Assembly: GCA_030847615.1 (NCBI GenBank)
Contig: JAUMIR010000003.1
Coordinates: 289,038,265 to 289,102,264 of the forward strand
Reading direction: 5' to 3'
Origin: Gambelia wislizenii
Taxonomy: Eukaryota; Chordata; Lepidosauria; Squamata; Crotaphytidae
Length of the DNA stretch: 64,000 nt
Shown here: piece after piece, positions 1-9,860 of the stretch
Layout: each line of letters begins with the position of its first letter
Numbering within the stretch: the first letter of the stretch is position 1
Program-made: the position numbers and the translations under genes
Notes under the pieces: generated by a model
What the model was told of the DNA's origin: nothing
The model's database searches: none
Seen by the model: only the letters and a program-made list of their open reading frames with translations

Positions 1-409
1 AAATCCCACCCATTCTCGCAAGAAGATGTGAGCGTGGGAAATTCAAAAATAAAAATAAAAATTAACACAAAAAAGTTACACCAAGCACTTAAACACAATT
101 TAAGCATCCCAAGTAACCCGGGGAAGGGTAATAAAAAGAACAAAACTTACCTGGATGTCCCAATCTCACCTGGAAGTGTTCGAGCCAGACTGGCCATTCT
201 TGCTGCATTCACAAGAGTTGAATGGCCCAAGTTTTTGTATGCTGGCAATGCCGGCACCAAAACAAAACTGGGGATCTATTGATGGCTTCAGCTATCAATA
301 AGAAGAAACACCAACATAATGCCAGTGGAACACAAAATGACATTGTTGTCTGATATTGGCACCCTTTTGCATTCTGCTGGCACCACATTAGCTATGTCTG
401 ATAATCTCC
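1..409 (+). mobile_element. PIF/Harbinger-like MITE, right part, cut by window start
   Basis: This is the right part of a short non-autonomous DNA transposon. It ends in GTCTGATAATCTCC at 396-409, the reverse complement of the left terminus seen in complete copies at 30896 and 50357. Internal landmarks shared with those copies are the 'cattctcgcaagaag' block near 12, an A-rich stretch, and 'gatctattgatggctt' near 272. The left end lies outside the window. The 84-residue open frame across it has no family resemblance and is not conserved in the other copies, so I do not call a gene. The superfamily is inferred from the 3-bp target duplications of sister copies. Confidence 0.7.
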
Positions 410-1776
410 ATAGAGATCTGGCAAGTTGACTTCAGCTTCTTTCTCTGGGTGCTACTTTGTTGCCTTTCCCCTGCTAATAAATAAGCATGGCAATAGAGCC
501 TGACGGATTTCTAAATTTGCCCCAAGGAGAAGGGGAGAACTACCTTGGTGGAACATTAACATAGCATTGTGATATGAATTTTGAGCAGACCTTAATAATA
601 AAAAACATTCCAAATAATGTGGTAATGGGATTCAGTGGTTTTTCCTTCCTAATGACAATCCCTGTAGAAAAATACGGACTTTTATTTCAACAAGACCATG
701 CAAAAATAGATGGATTTGTTCACCCTCGAGTTTTGACACATTTCTGATTTCTGCTCCTGAAATAACACTCAATAAGCACCTAGTAAACTAGGGAATGCAA
801 TCTCATCCCCGCTTAGCAGGGTGTTAGTCCTACTAAACCCAATGGGACTAATATCTGAGTATGCATGTATAAGTGTAAATTACCTTCAATAATATTTAAA
901 GCTAAACTGCATATAATGTGAGAAATCTGTTCAGGCAGCTGAGGGACATTATGAGTGGATGCAGAGCACTGGGGTGGTGGTGGTTTAACCCATTCTTGAT
1001 GTTGGTTTCTTCCTTTAAAAGACCTTCACAAGTTGCTATTAGTTTTGTTGGGGAAAGCTAGATATCTCTATTGTACCTAAGTGCTTTCTGGTAGAAGATT
1101 GTGCTGCTCACAATGGAAAGGCATTGTACAACCATTCTACTCTTTGCTATTGAATTATCTGTAGCAAGAAAAAAGGCAAAAGAAACAATGGGGAAGCCTG
1201 AGAGGGCTGCAAACTGAAGATTTAAGCTTCCTGTAAACTTCCACAGATGGAAGTAAAAGCTTCTTCCTGAAGGACCCCCTGTCTCTGTCACTTAACATAA
1301 CTGCTGCTTTGGGAGGGCATTTTCCTCACGATAAATTGATAATCCCCTCCTGCAGTGCAGCAATTCTTAATTCAGTTCTAGTACACACTGGCAGGCAGAC
1401 ACACAGAGCTCTCTTTAAGAAAAGGACATCCAGTAAACTGATTGTGAATCTTTCACTTCATATGTCAGTTGCCATTGGATTTCTGGATTGATTTTTGCTG
1501 AGGAGGCTCAACTGTGTCTGGAGCGGTGGGTCTATCTCCAGAGATGCGGTAGTAAATTTTGAAGTACAGGAGCCCATCAGGCCATTCTGATAACCACTCC
1601 CCAAGAGGAGTCCAAAAAGACAGGCAGCTGTCTTTATTCATAACAATAAACCAATTCCAGCTGTTTCTTCTCTGCTAAAAACTCATCTTCTAAAATGTTT
1701 GTGGGTCTCAAATGAAAGATCCATTCAAATCCAGACCATCCCCAAATACTTTGCACTGCAAGAGTAGTGTATGTTT
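410..1776. other. No feature recognised
   Basis: AT-rich sequence with short chance open frames only. I see no repeat family, RNA gene or exon that I can name. Confidence 0.5.
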
Positions 1777-1968
1777 GTGCATGTATGCCTTCAAGTTGCC
1801 TCTTGACTTATGGCACTGCATGAATTTCATAGGGTTTTCTTTTCAAGTAATACCCAGAACTAATTTGCTGTTACTCTCCTCTGAAATAAACCTTCAGCTC
1901 CTGCTAGTTTTTGGTGGTCCCCCATCCATGTACTTTCCAGGTTGGACTCTGCTTAGTTTCCAATATCT
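1777..1968 (-). mobile_element. 5S rRNA-derived SINE, antisense
   Basis: Reading the minus strand, the head (about 1968 to 1915) resembles the internal part of 5S rRNA: 'ggaaactaagcagagtc' and 'gtacatggatggggg' correspond to the 5S box A/intermediate element region and the following segment. The rest, down to 1777, is a tail with 'aaaaccctatgaaattcat' and 'aaggcatac', also present in the plus-strand copy at 37926-38120. It is diverged. As known for 5S SINEs, transcription would come from the internal type 1 Pol III promoter and mobility from a LINE. This copy is a fossil. Confidence 0.7.
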
Positions 1969-3235
1969 AGTACATTTAAAGTATTTAGGCCTTTAGCTCA
2001 GAATATATTTTTGCTGGGACAACTGAGCCCCCTTCTCAGCTTTTGTGAGAAGAACAGCTAAACTCAGAGGGAAAGGAGGTGCCTCTGGGCAAGCCGGATG
2101 GGGTATTTTTGCAGTTCAAAAATGGTAGATTTTCCCATGCTGTAGTAAAGATTGCACTTCTTAAAGTACAGTAGTAGCAATGTAGGGCCACTTTGGCTTT
2201 CAAGAGGCAGATAGCACTCAAAAGGTGAATTCTCTGTTTCCAGGATTGAGAAGGCAGTATGCACTGTGATTGTTAACACTCACTTTGTTATACTGTGCTT
2301 GTATCTAGCAAATGTCTCTTTTGCCTTAACCTAGCCTTGGATGGATGATGAATGTTTTCATAGCATTTTTTCATGCAAACACACTGCAGTGAAATGGACA
2401 GTATAGGAGATACACACCCACCCACTCACATGATTAAAAACATACCAACAGAACTTCTCTCAAGTTTGTCCTGGATTCTGAGAAGGATGCATTAAAAAAA
2501 AAACAGGATTGAAAAATATAATATCAGCAAAACATTTGGTCTTCCACCTTCTTAAGTTGCTAAAGATGAAATTGAACTGCATATAAGGTAACTGTTTAGA
2601 ACGCTCTGTTTTCAGCATTGTTTAGTGGATGATAGTATTATCTTCTAAGATGAGGCCATGTGGTTTTAGAGTCTTAATTCTATTGATCAGTCCCACCTTT
2701 TTTTCTTTTTTCTTTTTGCCCAAAATGGCTGCAGGGGAAAACACCTCAATACCAAACAATGACAAATCAGAGAGGCGGTGATGTTCAGAGTTGAAATGGT
2801 GGTTGCTCTAGTTTAGTGGTCAGGATTGCAGAATTATGGTTTCTGAAACATATACGTATGTAGGTCTGTGGTAGTTTTGCCCAAATACAGCAGATGAAAA
2901 CCTGTATGTCTGCATTGTGTCATCTAAATAAGATTGCAGGACCAGCAGGTAATGCCTTTAAAAATATATATATATATAGTAGGTCCTGCCAGTAACTGAT
3001 TCTACAAGTCTACTTAAAGTATTTACAGGTGATGCAACACTTTGAATCCAAAGAGTGCAATCCTGCATTATTGACTGTTGTTTTTAAGGCCAGCTTTTAC
3101 CAGCAATGACTACCAGTATGAATGTTGGATCCAATCTTAAGACTACACGTTGATGAAATATACTTAATTACTTCCTTATTGACAGAGCTCCCAAATCTGA
3201 CAATTCTGACTGATGTAATAGCCATGAGAAACAGT
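1969..3235. other. No feature recognised
   Basis: AT-rich, with a short (AT)n run near 2966-2977 and pyrimidine tracts near 2698-2716. Nothing further can be supported. Confidence 0.45.
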
Positions 3236-3239
3236 ACCT

Positions 3240-3426
3240 AAACAGCAGTGCTGTTTTTAAAGTTTTTAAAGAGTATGTATATAGTTTCTGATGCATTTTA
3301 ATATTTTTTATATTTTAACTTACATATTGTTTAATTTTTGACCTTTGTTGGTTTTTAATTTGTACAGGTATTGTTTTAAATATGTTGTTAGCTGCCTTAA
3401 GTTCCATTATTGGGAGAAAGGTGTGA

Positions 3427-3459
<33 letters not shown>
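3240..3459 (+). repeat. L2-like LINE/SINE 3' end ending in (ATT)n
   Basis: Long T-rich 3' UTR-like sequence containing 'gttagctgccttaagttcc', a weak version of the 'gccgccctgagtcc' motif common in reptile L2-type 3' ends. It runs into a clean (ATT)n microsatellite at 3428-3459. The microsatellite is certain; the LINE assignment is by resemblance only. Confidence 0.5.
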
Positions 3460-3460
<1 letters not shown>

Positions 3461-3674
3461 TTAATAATGCCTTCCATATGAGAAATTTAATGGATACTTT
3501 TTTCAGTGGTTCAAATGGATTTTTAGTTAATGCTGACAGAACTGTTTGCAGATCTCAGTTAGGGTATTTGTGGATTATCATAGGCTTTATCACAAAGTGG
3601 TTGCCCTCAGAAAACATCATACAAGTGGATATTACAAGATTTCTTAGACAAATCCAGTGGAAGAGCAGAAGAAA

Positions 3675-4300
3675 TCACTGCAAATTGTCTTTTGGCATAT
3701 TCAAATGAAGGCCCTTTTCCAGAGCTCCTTGAAGGGAGCTCTGGAAAGCATAACTATCAAAGCATAACTCAGTAACATATTTGCAAATTTCCCCCCTCCA
3801 TGCATCAGTTTCAAACTTACTCTCTCTTCTGGTAAGAAAACTCTCCCCACCAATATGTTTATTGTTGCCCTTTATTGTTGCCCTTTGATGTTGCAGGCAC
3901 TTTGATGGAACAAGGTGGTTCTTCCCATGATTTACCAGAAGACCATGTCTAGATAGGGAGGAAAGCACAAAATTGACATCTCTGATACCTTGTGGGAGAG
4001 AAGCAGATCTGATTAGAACATTGTCAAGGTATAAGTTACACATGCAGTCCCTATTGCCTCCAATGTGCCACCAAGGCTACCATCACTTTGGTAAACACCC
4101 TTGGGGATGATGACAGGAAAAATGGTAGGGCCTTGTACTGAAAGTGCTGGCTCTGGTAAGCAAATAATGTAGTAGAAACATGCAATGAATTAGGTGGACT
4201 GGGATGTGCAAGTATGCTTCAGTTAAATCGAGGGATGCAAGAAAATCCTGGGTTCATAGTGCCTCCAGAATTATCTTGAGAGTCTCCATTCTGAACTTGC
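3675..4300 (-). pseudogene. DIRS reverse transcriptase fragment
   Basis: An open frame at 4043-3675 starts with a YLDN box, the degenerate counterpart of the RT catalytic YxDD, followed by 'VLIRSASLPQGIRD' and 'LSSLSRHGLLVNHGKNHLVPS', which match the palm/thumb region of DIRS RTs. Upstream, in shifted frames up to about 4300, are pieces resembling 'FAYQSQHFQYKALPF' and 'SSPRVFTKV', the motif B region that precedes the catalytic box. The second catalytic aspartate is Asn. From about 3900 downward the frame runs into unrelated sequence. This is clearly a dead gene. Confidence 0.75.
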
Positions 4301-5350
4301 ATTTCTTTGCAAACTAATTGACCCACTTCAAGCCCAGTACAGCCCTCAATATTTGTTCTTCTTTGGAACAATGAAAAAGATGGAGTAAGAGACCTTCTGA
4401 AGATGACATTGTTTTGATGGCTCCAATCTTTATCAGATTATCTTTGACCTCCAACATGAACTGGTGTTTCTCTGTGTTCCTTCACCTTGGGGAGGCAATG
4501 AAAAAATCACAAGAATGGTACATAAAATCTATCAAGTAGCCTTCTTTAGAATTGAAAGTACCCATTGATCTGTGGTGGTCTCCCCCCATACATGGCAGAA
4601 AAATTAAAGACTCCCCCCCATTAACTCTGAATACTCAGGACTGAGGTAGCTTTCATCCCTGCTTCCCAAGATGTGATGGTGCCACTGGAGTCTGTGTTGG
4701 TGTTCTGCCTGATGAAACAATGAGAATGGGGCTACTGCAATGATTGGTATCTATGCTCATATACCACAGCTGCCTATTAACTCTATTATTTTTTGATCAG
4801 AAGGAATTGCAATTGTATCTGTAGGATCTAAAGGAAGACTGTCCCTGATCATCATTTTTCTGAGAAGAAGCAAATGCCTTTTTCTTGTTCTTAGTCTCAA
4901 CCAAAACAGATTCTAGTGATTCTCCAAATAGTTTGGCACCAGTAAATGGGGCAAATGTTAAGTTTTGCTTCAATAAGGCATCAGTGTACCAATTCTTCAG
5001 CCAAATTTGTCTTCTCACAGGTACAGACACTGCCTGAGCTCTAACATTCTGTTAGATTACATCTAGACTAGCATCCATTGAAAAGGCAGCAACCTTCAGG
5101 AGTTTATTAGTGCCTCACCACAACTTTATGTTGCCCCGAGGGGCCTCCTGTGTAAGATCTCTCACCCATATGTATGCTCGAACAAATAGATATGGCTGAA
5201 GCAGCCATGATTGCTATTGATGAAACCTCAAAAGCCTCTTTAATGCTGCATCTGCGAGTTGCTCCCCCTAGTGATGGCTCCCTTGAAATCTATTTCCTGC
5301 CTACCAGAGCAGTGAGGAGGAGAAGCCCATGACAGGGTGTTTCTCCCTCC
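3690..5350 (-). mobile_element. DIRS-like retroelement relic
   Basis: Minus-strand remnant of a tyrosine-recombinase (DIRS) retroelement. Read from high to low coordinates it has Gag-like sequence (about 5300-4797) followed by reverse transcriptase (about 4300-3675), the normal DIRS order. Many stops and frameshifts are present. I see no tyrosine recombinase or RNase H downstream, so the 3' half is missing or unrecognisable. Its RT and Gag belong to a different DIRS lineage from the element at 51663-56634. No terminal repeats or target duplication were found; the limits are where recognisable protein similarity ends. Confidence 0.75.
4797..5300 (-). pseudogene. DIRS Gag-like fragment
   Basis: The open frame 5030-4797 contains 'VRRQIWLKNWYTDALLKQNL' and 'APFTGAKLFGE.L', the recurrent C-terminal Gag pattern of vertebrate DIRS elements (RR.LWL..W..D...K..L...PF.G..LFGE). 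Upstream, across stops to about 5300, there are fragments like 'AYIWVRDLT' and 'AAFSMDASLDV' that also fit DIRS Gag. It is followed in the same direction by the RT relic. The function in a live element would be packaging of the element RNA; here it is interrupted. Confidence 0.7.
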
Positions 5351-6337
5351 ACTGCTGGAAAATGACACCTTTTCTACTGCTCAGTTTCATCTCTAGCAAT
5401 GGAATAAGGTGAAAGCTGAAATGTTTTGCTTACATTATATTTTCCATTTCTGTTTGTTAATTGCCGCTCTCTCCCTCTTCCCCTCTCCATATATATATTC
5501 ATAAAGGATAAAATAAACACAACACCCACCCTTTCCTCTTCAGTATTAGATGCATTTATTAGCAGCTAACAAAGCAGAGCATCAGCAATGAAGAGCATCA
5601 AAGCAAACAATCTACAAATACACAAAGCTGCAATAGCAAGTCATTAATTGCTACAAAAGTACCAGGATTAAATGGAAAGAACACTTGAGACAGGAGGTGA
5701 TGTTCAGAGAATATTGGCAACTTCAGAAATATGATCTCAATAACCCCTCTTTTTTTTACTGCATTCAAATCCAAGACTACTTGTTTCTCTTAAGCAGAAC
5801 AATTATGGAGAGAAAAGTATTAGTAATTTTATGGCTGAGGGAAAAAAAGGATTTTCGTTCAGCTATGTTATGTGAAGATTCTGATGAGTCATTGCATGGC
5901 AGTGGAAACAGTGTGTGAGAGAGTGAGAATGAATGACTGTCAGAAGGACAGAGATGGATAGCATTGTGAAGAAAAATAAAATCACACGACTGAATACGGT
6001 AACAGGAGAGAAGAATTTCTGGTTATAAGTATGATGTATGTTTGATTATTGAGGAAATTCCTGTGAGAAATGACAAGATAGCATAGTGGTAAGAATAGTG
6101 TCCAATCAACTTGAAATGATAGAAAACTAGGAATGCACATATGCATCTGGATCTGACCTTTAGCTTCCCTGTTAGTCTTTTGCTTGTCCAGATATTAAAA
6201 TATCATAAAAAATATCTGACTTTTTAAATCAGAAGCCATTTCATACTAATTAGACTGTCAAAATATATATGGATAAATAAGTAGAGGTCCACAAAGGATG
6301 TGCTGTTAAAATCATAATGACATCAACAGTTTTGATT
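5351..6337. other. No feature recognised
   Basis: AT-rich sequence. The 77-codon open frame at 5685-5918 has no recognisable family and low-complexity flanks. Nothing else can be supported. Confidence 0.45.
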
Positions 6338-6830
6338 ATTTATGGAAATATTTATATTCCACTCTATGTCAGAAGACAGCAGGGCAGTAAATTGGAAAAT
6401 CATTTTAAACAATTTAAACAATTTTCAATAGTTTAAAAGCATATCAAACTATTTGAACTATTTAAAAGTTGTTAAAATATTTTAAAACCTGATACATGGA
6501 CACATTGGGCTAACACAGTTAAGCCCTAAATGCTTTAATTAAAAAAATGTTTTAACTCAACACCAGCATGAAGCCAGCATTGGTGCCAGTTGGGGTTTCT
6601 TCAGAAAGATGTTCCACAATTGGGTTGCCACAATGGAGAAGCCCACCCCCACTGTGTTCCCAAATAGTGTATGGCTCCCACTGTTGGGAATGTAAAAGAA
6701 GACTTCTTCAGCAGGTCTCAATCCATGGACATGTACACATAGGGAGAGGTGTCATTATCAGAACCTTGAATTCATGCCAGAAGCATATTGACAGCCTTTT
6801 AAAGCCAATGTTGTATAGTTTCTACAAATG
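6338..6830 (-). mobile_element. L2-like LINE 3' fragment, antisense (copy 1)
   Basis: The 'gattatttatggaaatatttatattccactct' stretch at 6338 is the antisense of the 3' end of an L2-type LINE (the common 'tttatatcccgcc' motif). The block around 6605-6650 ('gttccacaattgggttgccacaatggagaag') is the antisense of the ORF2 C-terminal 'A.RLWN.L' region of this clade. It is badly decayed and no frame is open. Confidence 0.55.
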
Positions 6831-6934
6831 GTTTCCATCAGCAGTCTAGCTGATTTCCAAGTCATCTTCCAAATCGTCATTGTTGTTGTCATTATCATCA
6901 ATGTTATCACCGTCACCAGCATCTTTATTTCTTA

Positions 6935-7560
6935 TCTGCATTTCCCTATGACTGAGGTAGGGAACAACAACAATTTAAAATACAACAACAGATTGGACAC
7001 ATACCATTGGTTAAAAGAGTATGTAAAACCAATACATATAAAAAAACAACCAATTCATACTTTAAAACCCATAATTAAAAATAATCTGGCTAAGCCTGTC
7101 AGAGAAACTGGTCTTTACTGCTGTTTTGAACTAAGACAGCATATTCAGCTGATGAATCTCCTTCAGCAAGTCATTCCACAATCTGGGGGTAGCCAAATAA
7201 AATGTCCTCTGGGTAACAGTTTCACCCTAGTTTTGATTTACTAAAATAAATATCCCCCAAAGGACCTGAGTGTATGAGGCAGATTATGCAGGAGAAAGAG
7301 ATCCTGTAGGTAACTTGGAACCAAACTATGTAGAGCTTCAAAGGTAACAGCCAATACTTTTTACCTTGCCTGGAAACTTAATTGGCAGCCAGTGAATTTA
7401 ATATTTGTGTAATATGATTACTCCCAGCTGGGCTGGTAACCAATCTGGCTGTCATTGTTCTGAACTAATTGAAGTTTCCAAACTTGGTACAGATGTAGCC
7501 CAATTTACAAAGCATTGCAGAAGTCTACCCTTGAGGTTACCAATGTGTGTTGTTGTTCAA
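6935..7560 (-). mobile_element. L2-like LINE ORF2 C-terminal relic, antisense (copy 2)
   Basis: Antisense L2-like sequence. 'cattccacaatctgggggtagcc' (7173), 'gtagagcttcaaaggtaacagccaatac' (7331), 'aattggcagccagtg' (7380) and 'gcattgcagaagtctacccttgaggttacc' (7513) are the reverse complements of the RT C-terminal region (SRLDYCNALY... HWLP... FK.L) of L2-type elements. It starts again with a 3'-UTR-like block at 6935, so it is a separate insertion from the one at 6338-6830. It cannot code. Confidence 0.65.
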
Positions 7561-8201
7561 GGGCAGCCTTGAATCCTTTCTTTTAAAAACTTTTCCCCAC
7601 AACCAAGACTGCCTCAGTTGAAAAGAAAAAAATTCCCTCCAGATAGGTTTGCCAGGTTTTTAAGCAGAAATATGAGACAGCCCTCTCTGTTGCTAAGCCA
7701 ACTCAAGCCAATACATGAGAAGCAGGCCTATATAAAGCTCGTCTTCCAGCCTCGCACAAGTTTAAAGATCTTGTAGGAGTTTGGGACTCTCATGATAGGC
7801 CCACTTCTCACAAGACATGAGGCAGGTTCTATAAAGCCTGCCTCATGTGGTGCTTGCCTCAGTCATAGGGTTGCCTTAAGTCCCAGAAAACCCAGAAACT
7901 CCCAGATGAAATGGACAGAAAATTGTCTCATCTGGCTGGGCTGCTTAAAGCAGCAGATTCCGGATTCTGACTCCAGGCTCACTATCTGCAGGCCCTGGGG
8001 TCACATGGCAGGAGAGTGCAGCCTAAGTGAGAGAGGGCAGAAGGTGGGAGAGTGCAGAGTAGGCAGCAGCAGAGAGGGCGAAGGAAAGTCAGAGGAAAGA
8101 AAGCCAGCAGCGGAGTCAGACTCAGAGTAACTTTACTTGCATGTGTGTGGTGAGTCTCTGGCCTCCTAGGCCACCCCCTCCTGGATGACAAGCCAGTGGC
8201 C
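7561..8201. other. Unassigned stretch with a perfect 12-bp hairpin
   Basis: No gene recognised. A TATATAAA-like string lies near 7730. At 7815-7848 ACATGAGGCAGG and CCTGCCTCATGT form a perfect 12-bp stem around a 10-base loop. From 7990 to 8130 the sequence is purine-rich. These may be parts of an unnamed mobile element, but nothing shared with the rest of the window supports that. Confidence 0.4.
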
Positions 8202-8609
8202 CAATGGAAAGAGGCTTCAGAAGGAGAGCAATCTCCCTCTCTTTTCCAAGCCCCACAAGCCAAATGGAAAGAGGCTTCAGAAGCGATGGGTGGAATCTCT
8301 CTTCGTTTTCCAAGCCCCACAAGCCAAATGGAAAGAGGCTTCAGAAGCGATGGGTGGAATCTCCCTTAGTTTTCCAAGCCCCACAAGCCAAATGGAAAGA
8401 GGCTTCAGAAGCGATGGGTGAAATCTCCGTTCGTTTTCCAAGCCCCACAAGCCAAATGGAAAGAGGCTTCAGAAGCGATGGGTGGAATCTCCCTTCGTTT
8501 TCCAAGCCCCACAAGCCGAATGGAAAGAGGTTTCAGAAGTGATGGGTGGAATCTCCCTTTGTTTTCCAAGCCCCACAAGCCGAATGGAAAGAAGCTTCAG
8601 AAAGGGAGG
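8202..8609 (+). repeat. 64-bp minisatellite, about 6.4 units
   Basis: Tandem array with unit starts at about 8202, 8262, 8326, 8390, 8454, 8518 and 8582. The typical unit holds 'aaatggaaagaggcttcag', 'gcgatgggtggaatctc' and 'ttttccaagccccacaagcc'. Internal units are exactly 64 bp and nearly identical; the first unit is a variant and the last is partial. Because 64 is not a multiple of 3, the repeat opens all three frames on both strands, which explains the many overlapping open frames here; none is a credible protein. Confidence 0.95.
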
Positions 8610-8632
8610 GAGGACTGATGACTTTTTACTGT

Positions 8633-8897
8633 TTCTACATGCATAGCCACCCTGAGACACAATGTGGTGTAGTGGCTTGAGTGTTGGATTAGGACACGAG
8701 AACACCAGAGCCACATCCACACTACACAAATAGCTTAGTTTTAAACTCCTTCCTATGGAATCCTGGGGTTTGTAGTTTTACAAGGGCTTTAGCAGAGTGT
8801 CTACATGCATAGCCACCCTGAGACACAATGTGGTGTAGTGGCTTGAGTGTTGGATTAGGACACGAGAAGACCAGAGCCACATCCACACTACACAAAT
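8633..8897 (+). repeat. 166-bp duplication made of a SINE head and a MITE piece
   Basis: The block 'tctacatgcatagcc' through 'cactacacaaata' occurs at about 8633-8730 and again, almost unchanged, at 8799-8896. Each copy carries the head of a tRNA-derived SINE ('gtggtgtagtggcttgagtgttgga', with a box A-like element) joined to 'ccacatccacactacacaaat'. Between them lies 'ttcctatggaatcctggggtttgtagtttt', a motif common in reptile hAT-type MITEs (recognition from general knowledge). One base difference in 'agaacaccag/agaagaccag' indicates a recent duplication. Confidence 0.8.
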
Positions 8898-9059
8898 AAT
8901 CTAGTTTTAACTTCTGAAATATGCAATAAAACTATGTTAAATGTCAAAATGTGGGAGTTTTGTCTTGTTTCCCCCCCACTAGTTTGCTAAATTCAGTCCT
9001 GTATACTTTTGTCCCAGTTTTGTGGCAGAGAATTATGGCAACTCTACTCAGTCAAATGG

Positions 9060-9732
9060 GAGTATCTCTCTCTGGCTTTTCTTCGCAAACGAAGATTCAG
9101 GAAGGACTCATCCCGCGCCTTCTGCAAGCGCGCTGATGACTAAAAAGGCCAATCCGAGATAAACAAGTCCGGTTGCAAAAAGCGCAGCAGAAGGTCTCCT
9201 TGGGTGATGTTTTTGGGTTGTGATTCTTTCTGCGTTGTCGTTTCTCTTCAAGACTTGTTCGTCGTGAGTTCTCAAATAAGGCTGCAGCATTGTGGATATT
9301 GCGTCTCCATGCCTCCCGATGTGAGGCCAGGGCGGACCACTGTTGGTGATCAATTTGGCCAAGCCTGAGATGTTGTTTCAGGGAGTCTTTGTATCGCTTT
9401 TTTGGAGCGCCCCTCTTACGCTGACCCGTGGCGAGTTCACCGTAGAGTAGTATTTTTGGGAGGCGATGGTCCTCCATCCTAGAAACGTGCCCTGCCCAGC
9501 GCAGCTGTGTTCTCAATATCATGGCCTCAATGCTGGTGATCCCTGCTTGTTCAAGGACAGCAACATTCGTCACATAGTCAGTCCAGTGTATATTTAGGAT
9601 TGTGCGTAGACAGCGCTGATGAAAGCGCTCGAGGAGTCGTAGGTGGCGGCGATAGGTAACCCATGTTTCAGATCCATAAAGGAGGATAGACAGTACGATG
9701 GCTCTATACACACTGATTTTTGTGCTTTGCCT
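9060..9732 (-). mobile_element. Non-LTR retrotransposon 3' end (copy 1)
   Basis: 3' part of a LINE, homologous along its length to 31557-32230. It contains the C-terminal 204 codons of the RT protein and a 3' UTR ending near 9060 in 'ctctctctggcttttctt'. At 9732/9733 the sequence switches to an inverted piece of the same family's upstream region. The clade (RTE-X, Vingi or I-like) cannot be fixed from this part alone. Confidence 0.8.
9097..9711 (-). pseudogene. LINE ORF2 C-terminus with terminal Cys/His motif
   Basis: This is a 204-codon open frame, the tail of a LINE ORF2. It begins at 'YRAIVLSILLYGSETW', the block after the RT thumb in RTE/I-type elements, and continues with 'RWAGHVSRMEDHRLPK', 'GQRKRGAPKKRYKDSLK' and 'REAWRRNIH'. 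Near the end lies C-x2-C-x13-H-x4-C ('CAFCNRTCLSRIGLFSHQRAC'-type), a possible nucleic-acid-binding finger. Endonuclease and RT catalytic domains are absent, so this is a 5'-truncated copy. The frame is open but cannot act alone. It should not be annotated as a host protein although such fragments often are. Confidence 0.8.
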
Positions 9733-9860
9733 CAGCGTACCCTAATGACGTTTTGAGCTATGCTGGCGGTGGCATAATAGCCACCGGTAGGGTCTCCCAT
9801 GCCAGACAGGTCAAAACCGAAGGGTCTGACAAAGAGCGTCAAAGGGCAAATGGGAGTATA
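9733..9860 (+). mobile_element. Inverted 5' segment of the same LINE
   Basis: From 'taccctaatgacgttttgag' to 'gtcaaagggc' this piece matches the reverse complement of about 32800-32885. In copy 2 the matching sequence lies upstream of, and in the same orientation as, the RT fragment. Here it is flipped relative to the adjoining 3' part at 9060-9732. This is the layout expected from twin priming during target-primed reverse transcription. Confidence 0.75.

Noticed and set aside
6828..7244. 138-codon open frame, possibly a gene with a hydrophobic N-terminus
   Set aside because: It lies across antisense L2-like LINE sequence and shows no conserved domain.
8185..8729. Several overlapping repetitive open frames on both strands
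   Set aside because: All are produced by the 64-bp minisatellite, whose period shifts frame in every unit.
9097..9711. Possible host gene, since similar fragments get labelled as host proteins in automatic annotation
   Set aside because: It has LINE ORF2 C-terminal motifs, a sister copy at 31885-32202, and a LINE 3' end; it is transposon sequence.
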